DNA from: Kribbella aluminosa
GTDB lineage: Bacteria; Actinomycetota; Actinomycetes; Propionibacteriales; Kribbellaceae
Direction of reading: 5' to 3'
Length of the DNA stretch: 64,000 bases
NCBI RefSeq assembly: GCF_017876295.1
Contig: NZ_JAGINT010000002.1
Coordinates: forward strand, 868,001 to 932,000
The translations under genes were made by a program, and so were the position numbers. The notes beneath the pieces were generated by a model that had not been told where the DNA came from, did no database searches, and saw only the letters and a list, made by a program, of their open reading frames with translations. Shown here in pieces: positions 18,021-25,484 of this stretch. Positions within the stretch are counted from its first letter, which is position 1, and each line of letters starts with the position of its first letter.

Positions 18021-18967
18021 CACGCCGCCACCTCCGCCCCGGTCAGGTGCAGGAAGACCTCGTCCAGCGTCGGCCTCCGCAACGTGATGTCCTCCGGTTC
18101 GATCTTTGCCTCGTACAACGAGTTCGCCATCACCACCAGCGCTTTCGTACGATCCTTCACCGGGATGCTGATCCGTACGTCGGTCACCTGCACCTCCCCG
18201 TCCGCCAGCGGCGCGGCCAGCTCCACGACCCGCCGTACCTCGGCCGGATCCGCGAGCACCAGCTCGAGCCGGTCCGACCCGAGCTGTGTCTTCAACTCGT
18301 CCGGCGTGCCCTCGGCGACCACCTGTCCCGCCTTCAGCATCGAGATCCGGTTCGCCAGCTGATCCGCCTCCTCCAGGTACTGCGTCGTCAGCAACACCGT
18401 CGTACCGCCGTCGACGAGCTGCCGTACGGCGTTCCACACCTCGATCCGCCCGGCCGGGTCGAGCCCGGTCGTCGGCTCGTCCACGAACAGCACCCGCGGC
18501 GCCACGATCAGGCTCGCCGCGAGGTCGAGCCGGCGCCGCATCCCGCCGGAGTACTTGCTCACCGCCTGCCCGGCCGCCTCGGTCAGGCTGAACCGCTCGA
18601 GCAGCTCGTCCGCCCGGGCCTTCGCGTTCCGGAGATGGTTCAGCCGGCCGAACATCACCAGGTTCTGCCGCCCGGTGAGTACCTCGTCCACGGCGGCGTA
18701 CTGCCCGACCAGGCCGATCCGCCGCCGTACCTCCGCTCCCTGTCGGCGGACGTCGTACCCGGCGATCCTCGCCGTACCGGAATCCATCTCGAGCAGCGTG
18801 GACAGGATCCGCACCGCTGTCGTCTTGCCGGCGCCATTCGGGCCGAGCAGCCCGGTCACGGTGCCGGCCGTGACCTCCAGGTCGAAGCCGTTCAGCCCCG
18901 CACCCTCCGTGCCGCCGCGGTAGTTCTTCCGTACGCCGGCCGCCTCGATCACTCGCTCCGTCGTCAC
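18020..18967 (-). CDS. ABC transporter ATP-binding protein (DrrA-like, daunorubicin-resistance family)
   Basis: ATPase of 315 aa energising the ABC-2 permease. Walker A GLLGPNGAGKTTAVRIL, signature KYSGGMRRRLDLAASLI, Walker B VLFVDEPTTGLD and the family C-terminus LRRPTLDEVFLHLTG are present. I choose GTG at 18967, preceded by GAGAGGTGGG. An ATG at 19048 would add 27 residues but would run across the TetR operator. Divergent from a TetR regulator with a shared operator, so probably repressed by it and induced by a small molecule. Confidence 0.87.
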   Translation of the reverse strand: MTTERVIEAAGVRKNYRGGTEGAGLNGFDLEVTAGTVTGLLGPNGAGKTTAVRILSTLLEMDSGTARIAGYDVRRQGAEVRRRIGLVGQYAAVDEVLTGRQNLVMFGRLNHLRNAKARADELLERFSLTEAAGQAVSKYSGGMRRRLDLAASLIVAPRVLFVDEPTTGLDPAGRIEVWNAVRQLVDGGTTVLLTTQYLEEADQLANRISMLKAGQVVAEGTPDELKTQLGSDRLELVLADPAEVRRVVELAAPLADGEVQVTDVRISIPVKDRTKALVVMANSLYEAKIEPEDITLRRPTLDEVFLHLTGAEVAA

Positions 18968-19013
18968 TTCCCACCTCTCTGCGTCGCTTCCGCCCGTTGA
19001 GCCGTAGAGTGTA

Positions 19014-19028
19014 CCGTACATTGTACGG
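19014..19028. promoter_or_regulatory. Perfect palindromic operator between the DrrA-like gene and tetR
   Basis: CCGTACA-T-TGTACGG is a perfect 15-bp palindrome in the 107-bp divergent gap, the expected site for the adjacent TetR-family regulator. A larger pairing (GAGCCGTA near 18999 with TACGGCTC near 19025) overlaps it. Confidence 0.7.
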
Positions 19029-19074
19029 CTCAGGTACGATTCCTCCAACGACGAGCGTGGGAGGAAGGTTCCGG

Positions 19075-19842
19075 GTGGCGGGAAGAAAGGCGGCGGCGCC
19101 CGATCCGGTGCGCAGTCTGGCGCTGCTCTGGGGCAGCCACACCAAGCCCGGCCGGTCCGGCCTGACGGTCCGCGCGATCGTCGGCGCGGCGATCGAGCTC
19201 GCGGACGTCTCCGGGCTGGACGCGCTCTCGATGCGGATGGTCGCCGACCGGCTGAAGGTCGGCACGATGTCGCTCTACACGCACGTCCCCGGCAAGGGCG
19301 AGCTGACCGACCTGATGTTCGATCAGGCGTACGGCGACCTGTACGACGACGACGACGACGAACCCACCCGGCAACCCGGCGGCTGGCGCGGCGCCCTTGA
19401 ATTCATCGCCCGCCGAAACTGGGACGTCCTCACCGCCCACCCCTGGATCCACGACGTCCCCACGATGCGCACAGCCCTGGGCCCGAACATCACCCGCAAG
19501 TACGAGATCGAACTCCGCCCCCTCGACGGCCTGGGCCTCACCGACGTCGAGATGGACTCCGCCCTGACCCTCGTCCTCACCCACGTCCAAGGCACCGCCC
19601 GAGCCGGCGCCGAACAACTCCGCACCCAACGAGACTCCGGCCTCACCGACCAGGAATGGTGGCGCCAAATCTCCCCGACCCTGACCGCGGTGATGTCCGG
19701 CACCAACTTCCCGCTGGCCGGCCGGGTAGGCACGGCCGTCGGCGAACACTTCCAGTCCGCCCTCGACCCGGCCCACGCCCTGAACTTCGGCCTGGCCCGG
19801 ATCCTGGACGGGATCGCCCTGCTCATCGACGAGCGGGCCTGA
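19075..19842 (+). CDS. TetR-family transcriptional repressor
   Basis: 255 aa with an N-terminal HTH (about 30-75: VRAIVGAAIELADVSGLDAL ... LKVGTMSLYTHV) and a TetR_C tetracycline-repressor-like ligand domain. An Asp/Glu stretch (YDDDDDE) lies at about residues 91-97. GTG at 19075 has GGAGGAAGG six bases upstream; a TTG at 18997 lies upstream of the operator and is less likely. Divergence from the drrAB-like genes and the palindrome between them imply it represses that efflux pair. Confidence 0.85.
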   Translation: MAGRKAAAPDPVRSLALLWGSHTKPGRSGLTVRAIVGAAIELADVSGLDALSMRMVADRLKVGTMSLYTHVPGKGELTDLMFDQAYGDLYDDDDDEPTRQPGGWRGALEFIARRNWDVLTAHPWIHDVPTMRTALGPNITRKYEIELRPLDGLGLTDVEMDSALTLVLTHVQGTARAGAEQLRTQRDSGLTDQEWWRQISPTLTAVMSGTNFPLAGRVGTAVGEHFQSALDPAHALNFGLARILDGIALLIDERA

Positions 19843-19848
19843 GGATCT

Positions 19849-19925
19849 CCAGGCCATCACAATCACGTCGGGTGCGGACAACTCCCGCTCACGGGCGGCC
19901 GTGGCCATCGATTGTGATGGCCTGG
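19849..19925. terminator. Bidirectional long-stem hairpin between tetR and the FMN reductase gene
   Basis: Perfect 16-bp arms CCAGGCCATCACAATC (19849-19864) and its complement (19910-19925) enclose a 45-base GC-rich loop. It lies between two convergent genes. Confidence 0.65.
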
Positions 19926-19933
19926 CGGTCCGC

Positions 19934-20536
19934 TTATCCGTTCAGCAGGTCCTCGAAGGGCGTTGGGTTTTCGAAGGGGTCTGCGTGGGTGGGGGTTTCG
20001 TGGTGGAGGGCGGCGACTAGTTCGGCGGCGGCTTGGGTGATGCGGGGGCGGAGGGTGGCGGCGTTCGGGCCCCAGTCGGTGGAGGCGGCGTAGACGGCGG
20101 TGGGGACGGGGAGGGCCTTCAGGTAGGCGAAGAGGGGGCGGAGGGCGAACTCGAGGACCAGGGAGTGGCGTTCGGTGCCGCCGGTCGCGGCGAGGAGGAC
20201 GGGCTTGCCGGCCAGGGCCTGGTCGTCGAGTACGTCGAAGAACATCTTGAAGAGGCCGGAGTACGACGCGCTGAAGGTCGGGCTGACCACGATCAGCGCG
20301 TCGGCCGCGGCGACCGTGTCCAGGACCTCCCGGAGCTTCGCAGGTGGGAAGCCGGTCAGCAGGTTGTCGGTCAGTTCGTGGGCGTGATCGCGTACTTCGA
20401 TCAGGTCGACCCGTGACCCGATGCCGCGGCCGGACAGCTCGTCCCGGACCGCCTCCGCCAGCTGGTCGGCGAGCAGCCGGGACGACGACGGCGTCGTCAG
20501 CCCGGCCGTCACGACGGCGATGCTCTTGTCCTTCAT
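19934..20536 (-). CDS. FMN reductase (CE1759-like) supplying the adjacent luciferase-like monooxygenase
   Basis: Flavodoxin-fold NAD(P)H:FMN oxidoreductase of 200 aa. N-terminal VVTAGLTTPSSSRLLADQL binds the FMN phosphate and PTFSASYSGLFKMFFD is the isoalloxazine-binding region. The start overlaps the LLM monooxygenase stop by 4 bp (ATGA). Paired genes of this type are known as a two-component flavin monooxygenase: this member reduces FMN, the partner uses FMNH2 and O2. Confidence 0.87.
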   Translation of the reverse strand: MKDKSIAVVTAGLTTPSSSRLLADQLAEAVRDELSGRGIGSRVDLIEVRDHAHELTDNLLTGFPPAKLREVLDTVAAADALIVVSPTFSASYSGLFKMFFDVLDDQALAGKPVLLAATGGTERHSLVLEFALRPLFAYLKALPVPTAVYAASTDWGPNAATLRPRITQAAAELVAALHHETPTHADPFENPTPFEDLLNG

Positions 20537-21645
20537 CGGGCCGGCTCCTCGATCGTCTCCAGGTCGTGCGCCCGCTCGGCCGCGGCCTTCAGCGAGGCAT
20601 GCGTCGGGGCGTCCGGAACGTGGGCCGGCTTCAGCGCCGCGAACTCCTTCCGCAGTACCGGAACGACCTCCTCGCCGAGGATGTCCAGCTGCTCCAGCAC
20701 GGTCTTCAACGGCAACCCGGCGTGGTCGATCAGGAACAGCTGCCGCTGGTAGTCCCCGAAGTGCTCCCGGAACGACAGCGTCCGCTCGATCACCTGCTGC
20801 GGGCTCCCGACCGTCAGCGGCGTCTCCCGGCTGAAGTCCTCCAGCGTCGGCCCGTGCCCGTACACCGGCGCGTTGTCGAAGTACGGCCGGAACTCGCGGA
20901 CCGCCTCCTGCGAGTTCTTCCGCATGAAGATCTGCCCGCCGAGCCCGACGATCGCCTGGTCCGCGGCGCCGTGCCCGTAGTGCTCGAAGCGCTGCCGGTA
21001 CAGCTGGATCATCCGCGTGGTGTGCGAGATCGGCCAGAAGATGTTGTTGTGGAAGAACCCGTCCCCGTAGTACGCCGCCTGCTCGGCGATCTCCGGCGAC
21101 CGGATCGACCCGTGCCAGACGAACGGCGGTACGTCGTCCAGCGGCCGCGGCGTCGCGGTGAACCCCTGCAACGGCGTACGGAACTTGCCTTCCCAATCGA
21201 CGACGTCCTCGCGCCAGAGCCGGCGAAGCAGCGCGTAGTTCTCGACGGCGAGGGCGATCCCGTTCCGGATGTCCTGCCCGAACCACGGGTACACCGGCCC
21301 GGTGTTGCCGCGGCCCATCATCAGGTCCACCCGGCCGTCGGCCAGGTGCTGCAGCATCGCGTAGTCCTCGGCGATCTTCACCGGGTCGTTGGTGGTGATC
21401 AGGGTCGTCGAGGTGGACAGGATGATCTTCGAGGTCTGCGCCGCGATGAACCCCAGCTGAGTCGTCGGCGAGGACGGCACGAACGGCGGGTTGTGGTGCT
21501 CACCCTGCGCGAACACGTCCAGCCCGACCTCTTCCGCCTTGAGCGCGATCCGCACCATCGCCTTGATCCGCTCACCCTCGGACAGCGTGGTCCCAGTGGT
21601 CGGGTCCTCGGTCACGTCCCCGACGCTGAAAACGCCGAACTGCAT
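20533..21645 (-). CDS. LLM-class flavin-dependent monooxygenase (CE1758-like)
   Basis: Bacterial-luciferase-fold oxygenase of 370 aa, TIM barrel. It starts MQFGVFSVGDVTEDPTTGTT and contains GLDVFAQGEHHNPPFVPSSP, NDPVKIAEDYAMLQHLADGR and LMMGRGNTGPVYPWFGQD, typical of the duo family. It oxidises an unknown organic substrate with FMNH2 provided by the downstream reductase. RBS GAGGAGG precedes the ATG. A palindrome at 21662-21683 lies in its promoter. Confidence 0.88.
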   Translation of the reverse strand: MQFGVFSVGDVTEDPTTGTTLSEGERIKAMVRIALKAEEVGLDVFAQGEHHNPPFVPSSPTTQLGFIAAQTSKIILSTSTTLITTNDPVKIAEDYAMLQHLADGRVDLMMGRGNTGPVYPWFGQDIRNGIALAVENYALLRRLWREDVVDWEGKFRTPLQGFTATPRPLDDVPPFVWHGSIRSPEIAEQAAYYGDGFFHNNIFWPISHTTRMIQLYRQRFEHYGHGAADQAIVGLGGQIFMRKNSQEAVREFRPYFDNAPVYGHGPTLEDFSRETPLTVGSPQQVIERTLSFREHFGDYQRQLFLIDHAGLPLKTVLEQLDILGEEVVPVLRKEFAALKPAHVPDAPTHASLKAAAERAHDLETIEEPAR

Positions 21646-21661
21646 CGGTCCTCCTCGGCTA

Positions 21662-21683
21662 GGTAGTTCACTATTAAACTACC
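21662..21683. promoter_or_regulatory. MarR-type palindrome in the monooxygenase promoter
   Basis: GGTAGTT-N8-AACTACC, with an AT-rich centre in otherwise GC-rich DNA, lies 17 bp before the start codon. MarR-family sites have this size and composition. No marR gene is adjacent. Confidence 0.5.
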
Positions 21684-21738
21684 AGAACATCGGTCCGGCC
21701 TGCGACATTCCGCGGACCCCAGCCACTCAGCAAACAGC

Positions 21739-21782
21739 AACGCCGACCCCGGGCCGCGCTCAGGCGCGGCGGGATCGGCGTT
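21739..21782 (-). terminator. Hairpin terminator downstream of the TPR gene
   Basis: AACGCCGA ... TCGGCGTT outer arms enclose further CC/GG and CCGCGC/GCGCGG pairing, forming a long GC-rich stem 36 bp after the TPR stop on the minus strand. A short T-rich tail follows. Confidence 0.65.
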
Positions 21783-21817
21783 GTAACAGCAGGTTGATGA
21801 GTGGTGGCGGTCCGCCG

Positions 21818-22162
21818 TCAGAGCGACTGCGACATGAGCAACTCGTCGTCGCCGGTGAGGGCGGCGGCGATCCGGCGGTGTTTGCCGGCCTCGTCCGGGC
21901 GGGACTGCCGTTCGAGCGTTCGGGCCATCATCAAATGCGCGTAGTACTCGGTGGGCTCGCGTTCGATGACCGCGAGGAGCTGCTCCTCGGCGGGCTTGAG
22001 CAGGGCGGCGTGGTAGTACGCCCGCGCCAGCAGCAGCCGGGTGCCGACGTCGTCGGGCGTCTCGTCGACCACCGGCTGCAGCGCGCGGATCGCGCCGCGG
22101 TAATTACGCTCCTCGAAGTACTGCTGTCCGAGGCCGTAGCTGAGTGCGCGCATGTCTTCCAT
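21818..22162 (-). CDS. Tetratricopeptide-repeat protein
   Basis: 114-aa helical protein made of about three TPR units: residues 10-40 (LGQQYFEERNYRGAIRALQP), 45-75 (LLLARAYYHAALLKPAEEQL) and 76-105 (YAHLMMARTLERQSRPDEA). TPRs mediate protein-protein contacts; no enzymatic domain or signal peptide is present. The start may be 22162 or the in-frame ATG at 22153. It lies 39 bp upstream of the aldo/keto reductase stop on the same strand, but a functional link is not evident. Confidence 0.8.
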   Translation of the reverse strand: MEDMRALSYGLGQQYFEERNYRGAIRALQPVVDETPDDVGTRLLLARAYYHAALLKPAEEQLLAVIEREPTEYYAHLMMARTLERQSRPDEAGKHRRIAAALTGDDELLMSQSL

Positions 22163-22201
22163 GCGCTGCTCAACACCGACGGAGCAGCGGATATGCCCAG
22201 G

Positions 22202-23077
22202 TCAGGCGGCATCCAGGGCGGCCACCTGCGCCGGCGTGAGCTCCAGATCGATCGCGGCGTACGAGTCGCGGATCGTCTCCGGGCGGCTCGAGCCCGGGAT
22301 CGGGATGACGTGCGGCGACTTCGCGAGCATCCAGGCCAGCGTCAGGCGCTGGGGCGAGACGCCGAGCTCCGCGGCCAGGGTGTGGAAGGCCGGGTGCAAC
22401 GCGGCGAGGTCGCCGGCCCGGGAGATGCCGCCCAGCGGGGACCACGGGAGGAACGCGATGCCGAGCGAGTCGCACAGGTCGAGTTCCGGCTCGCTGGAGC
22501 GGAACGCGGGCGAGAACTGGTTCTGCACCGACACCAGCCGGCCGCCGAGGATCTCCTGGGCCTGGCGGATCTGGGCCGGGTTCGCGTTCGAGATGCCGGC
22601 CATCCGGATCTTGCCGGCGTCGAGCAGGTCGCGGATCGCGCCGATCGAGTCCTCGTACGGCGTCTTCGGGTCCGGGCGGTGGAACTGGTACAGCCCGATC
22701 GCCTCCACCCCGAGCCGCTTCAGCGACGCCTCGGCCGCGGCGGCCAGGTACTTCGGGGAGCCGTCCTGTGTCCAGCTCCCGTCGCCGGGCCGCAGATGGC
22801 CGCCCTTGGTGGCGACCAGCACGTTCGACGTGTCGCCGCCGTACGACGCCAGCGCCTTGGCGATCAGGGTCTCGTTGTGGCCGTCGTCGGTCGCGGTCAG
22901 GTGGTACGCGTCGGCGGTGTCGATCAGCGTGATCCCGGCGTCCAGCGCGGCGTGGATGGTCGCGATCGACCGGGCCTCGTCGGGCCGGCCCTCGATCGAC
23001 ATCGGCATCGCGCCGAGCCCGATCGCGGAGACCTCGACGTCGCCGATCCGGCGGGTCTTGTTCGTGTCAGCTGCCAT
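22202..23077 (-). CDS. Aldo/keto reductase
   Basis: NADPH-dependent (beta/alpha)8 oxidoreductase of 291 aa. Family elements are IGLGAMPMSIEG, catalytic Asp-Tyr in LIDTADAYHLT, Lys in VLVATKGGH, His in LYQFHRPDPKTP, and the cofactor loop VIPIPGSSRPETIRDSYAA. The catalytic tetrad is complete. ATG at 23077 has GGGAGG eight bases upstream. It lies upstream of the TPR gene and downstream of the MmyB-like regulator on the same strand. Substrate unknown. Confidence 0.87.
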   Translation of the reverse strand: MAADTNKTRRIGDVEVSAIGLGAMPMSIEGRPDEARSIATIHAALDAGITLIDTADAYHLTATDDGHNETLIAKALASYGGDTSNVLVATKGGHLRPGDGSWTQDGSPKYLAAAAEASLKRLGVEAIGLYQFHRPDPKTPYEDSIGAIRDLLDAGKIRMAGISNANPAQIRQAQEILGGRLVSVQNQFSPAFRSSEPELDLCDSLGIAFLPWSPLGGISRAGDLAALHPAFHTLAAELGVSPQRLTLAWMLAKSPHVIPIPGSSRPETIRDSYAAIDLELTPAQVAALDAA

Positions 23078-23152
23078 ACGTCCAACCTCCCGCGCGGTCG
23101 CCGACAATTCCAACAGGAATATCCGCACACAGTGAGCAGTGTGATTGCTTAA

Positions 23153-23992
23153 TCAGCCCGGTACGTCGAGCCGCTGCGTGCCGACGACCGACAGCAGCCG
23201 GAGTGCTTCCTCCGACGGCGAGCCGGGCGTCGCGGTGTAGATGATCACCTGCTGGTCGCAGTCCGGGATCGCGAGCGCGTCACAGTTCACCGTCACGAGA
23301 CCGACGAGCGGATGCTGGAACGACTTGCACAGCGTCGGCTCGCCCGCGATCTCGTGCGCCTCCCACAGCGCGGTGAACTCGGCGCTCTCCGACAGGTCGG
23401 CGATCAGCTCCCGCAGCTCCGGGTCGTCCGGGTACCGCGCCGCGACCGCCCGCAGGTGATTCACCGAGCTCCGGGCGAAGCGTGCGCCGTCCACCACGGA
23501 GTACACATGCTTGTCGCCGCCGAGGAACGCGCGCCGCAGCAGGTTCCGCTCGGCGCGTGAGCGGACCGAGAAGTCCTCCATCAACGCGGTCGCCAGGTGG
23601 TTCCAGGCGATCACCTCGCAGTACGCCGACAGCACGACCGCCGCCGCGTTCGGCAGCCGGTCGAGCAGATCGAGGATGCTCTGCCGTACTGCGCGCGGCG
23701 GTCCGGCCGGCCGCACCGGCGGTACTCCCGCGAGGTGGTGCAGATGGTTGCGCTCGGCATCGTTCAGCCGCAGCGCCCGGCACAGCCCGGCCAGGACCTC
23801 CGCGGACGGATGCGGTGCCCGTGCCTGCTCCAGCCGGGTGTAGTACTCCGTGGAGATGTACGCGAGCTGCGCAACCTCTTCCCGGCGGAGTCCCGGCGTA
23901 CGGCGTCGGCGACCGGCCGGCAGGCCGACGTCCGCCGGGGCGACCCGCTCCCGCCGGCTGCGCAGGAATGCCCCGAGCTCCGCCTTGTCCAC
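23153..23992 (-). CDS. MmyB-like helix-turn-helix transcriptional regulator
   Basis: 279-aa regulator with an N-terminal XRE-type HTH (about 30-95: RTPGLRREEVAQLAYISTEY ... YTRLEQARAPHPSAEVLAGL) and a C-terminal MmyB ligand domain, which in the family has a PAS-like fold. The GTG at 23992 gives the usual family start (VDKAELGAFLRSRRER) with GGAGGGC immediately upstream. This spacing is short, so the start is not certain. It diverges from an SDR gene, and an inverted repeat lies between them; these regulators commonly control the adjacent dehydrogenase. Confidence 0.83.
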   Translation of the reverse strand: MDKAELGAFLRSRRERVAPADVGLPAGRRRRTPGLRREEVAQLAYISTEYYTRLEQARAPHPSAEVLAGLCRALRLNDAERNHLHHLAGVPPVRPAGPPRAVRQSILDLLDRLPNAAAVVLSAYCEVIAWNHLATALMEDFSVRSRAERNLLRRAFLGGDKHVYSVVDGARFARSSVNHLRAVAARYPDDPELRELIADLSESAEFTALWEAHEIAGEPTLCKSFQHPLVGLVTVNCDALAIPDCDQQVIIYTATPGSPSEEALRLLSVVGTQRLDVPG

Positions 23993-24021
23993 GCCCTCCA
24001 GTGTGCCCGCTCGCCGAGCGT

Positions 24022-24048
24022 TAACCAGGTACAACCGATGCCTGGTTA
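24022..24048. promoter_or_regulatory. Inverted repeat between the MmyB-like regulator and the SDR gene
   Basis: TAACCAGG (24022-24029) and CCTGGTTA (24041-24048) form an 8-bp inverted repeat with an 11-bp spacer in the 86-bp divergent gap. Likely operator of the adjacent regulator. Confidence 0.55.
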
Positions 24049-24078
24049 CCGGTCCGCGGGCAGCCAAGGCTCGAAGGC

Positions 24079-24825
24079 ATGAACAAACTTCTCGACAACA
24101 AGGTCATCTTCATCCTCGGCGCCGGACGCGGGATCGGCGCGGCCGCCGCCCGGCTGTTCGTCGCCGAGGGCGCGCAGGTGATGCTCGCCGCCCGCACCGA
24201 GTCCGAGATCGCCGCCGTCGCCAAGGAACTCGACGCCCGGTACGTCGTCTGCGACCTGGCCGACCCGGACGCGATCAGCGCCGCCGTGGACCGGACGGTG
24301 GCGGAGTACGGCCGCCTGGACGCCGCGTTCAACAACGGCGCAGTCGGCCAGCAACCCGGCCCGATGGACGGGCTCAGCCGGCAGGAGTTCGACCAGGTGT
24401 ACGCCGTGAACCTCCGCGGCGTCTGGTCCGCGATGGTCGCCGAGGTCACCGCGATCCGCGCCACCAGCGGCCACGGGAGCATCGTCAACACCTCGAGCGT
24501 CGGCAGCTTCGCGGGCAACCCGGCGCTTCCGGCGTACGGCGCGCTGAAGCGGGCCGTGAACAGCCTGACGGAGTCCGCCGCGATCACGTACGCCGCTGAG
24601 AACATCCGGGTGAACGCGATCGCGCCTGGCACCACGCTGACCGAGATGCTGCAGGACTGGGACCGCGCGCAACCCGGCGTGATCGACGCGCTGATCGCCC
24701 AGGCCCCGATCGGCCGCGGCGCCGACCCCGCCGAGGTCGCCGAAGCCGCCGCCTGGCTGCTCAGCGATCGCGCCTCGTACGTCACCGGCGCCGTACTCCG
24801 CGTGGACGGCGGCCTCGGGGTGTGA
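24079..24825 (+). CDS. SDR-family oxidoreductase
   Basis: Short-chain dehydrogenase of 248 aa. Cofactor motif GAGRGIGAAAARLF, Ser in SIVNTSSVGSF, and Tyr-Lys in LPAYGALKRAV are present, with C-terminal YVTGAVLRVDGG. The usual NNAG is NNGAVG here, a minor variation. Probably controlled by the divergent MmyB-like regulator. Substrate unknown. Confidence 0.86.
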   Translation: MNKLLDNKVIFILGAGRGIGAAAARLFVAEGAQVMLAARTESEIAAVAKELDARYVVCDLADPDAISAAVDRTVAEYGRLDAAFNNGAVGQQPGPMDGLSRQEFDQVYAVNLRGVWSAMVAEVTAIRATSGHGSIVNTSSVGSFAGNPALPAYGALKRAVNSLTESAAITYAAENIRVNAIAPGTTLTEMLQDWDRAQPGVIDALIAQAPIGRGADPAEVAEAAAWLLSDRASYVTGAVLRVDGGLGV

Positions 24826-25001
24826 GCTGACGTGATGCCTTGGCGAGCAACCGCCCGGAGAACTGGGAGCCGGACCGCAGTGACGTCTCGGACCTGTCGA
24901 CCGGGAGCTCGGGCGGATCGACTCCGCCGAGCCCATCCGCCGGACGCTCTCGAAGGTGCCGGGCGGCGACGCGGTCTGACCGGCGCGGCAGGATAGGGCG
25001 C

Positions 25002-25484
25002 ATGCAGATCGACGAGCGGATCCGCCGGGCGCGCCCGGACGACGTACCGGCGCTGGTGGAGTTGGTGTACGCGCTGGCCGAGTACGAGCGGGCGCCGGAG
25101 GAGTGCCACCTGACCGAGGACCAGCTCCGGACCGCGCTCTTCGGCGACCAGCCGGCCGCCTTCTGCCACGTCGCGGAACACGAGGGCCAGGTCGTCGGCT
25201 GCGCGATCTGGTTCCTCAGCTTCTCCACGTGGCGCGGCGTACACGGCATCTACCTCGAGGACCTGTTCGTCCGCCCGGAAACCCGCGGCACCGGCCTCGG
25301 CAAGGCGCTCCTCACCGCCCTCGCCCAGGAATGCGTCCGCAACAACTACGAACGCCTCGAGTGGTCCGTCCTCAACTGGAACACCCCCGCCATCGACTTC
25401 TACAAGTCCCTCGGCGCCAAACCCCAGGACGAGTGGACCGTCTACCGCCTAACCGACAAAGCCCTCACAAACCTGGGCGCGTAA
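25002..25484 (+). CDS. GNAT N-acetyltransferase (diamine/thialysine acetyltransferase-like)
   Basis: 160-aa acetyltransferase. Core motifs are VVGCAIWFLSFSTWRGVHGI, YLEDLFVRPETRGTGLGKAL (acetyl-CoA loop R-x-T-G-x-G) and LEWSVLNWNTPAIDFYKSLG. This order closely resembles eukaryote-type spermidine/thialysine acetyltransferases, so an amine substrate is likely. The ATG at 25002 is preceded by CAGGATAGGGCGC, nearly the same sequence as precedes the SDR gene at 14543, possibly a -10 box of a leaderless transcript. The 3' end overlaps the convergent gene by 20 bp. Confidence 0.83.
   Translation: MQIDERIRRARPDDVPALVELVYALAEYERAPEECHLTEDQLRTALFGDQPAAFCHVAEHEGQVVGCAIWFLSFSTWRGVHGIYLEDLFVRPETRGTGLGKALLTALAQECVRNNYERLEWSVLNWNTPAIDFYKSLGAKPQDEWTVYRLTDKALTNLGA

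Noticed and set aside
18997..19074. Upstream TTG start for the TetR regulator
   Set aside because: It would place the operator inside the coding region, and the GTG at 19075 has a strong RBS.
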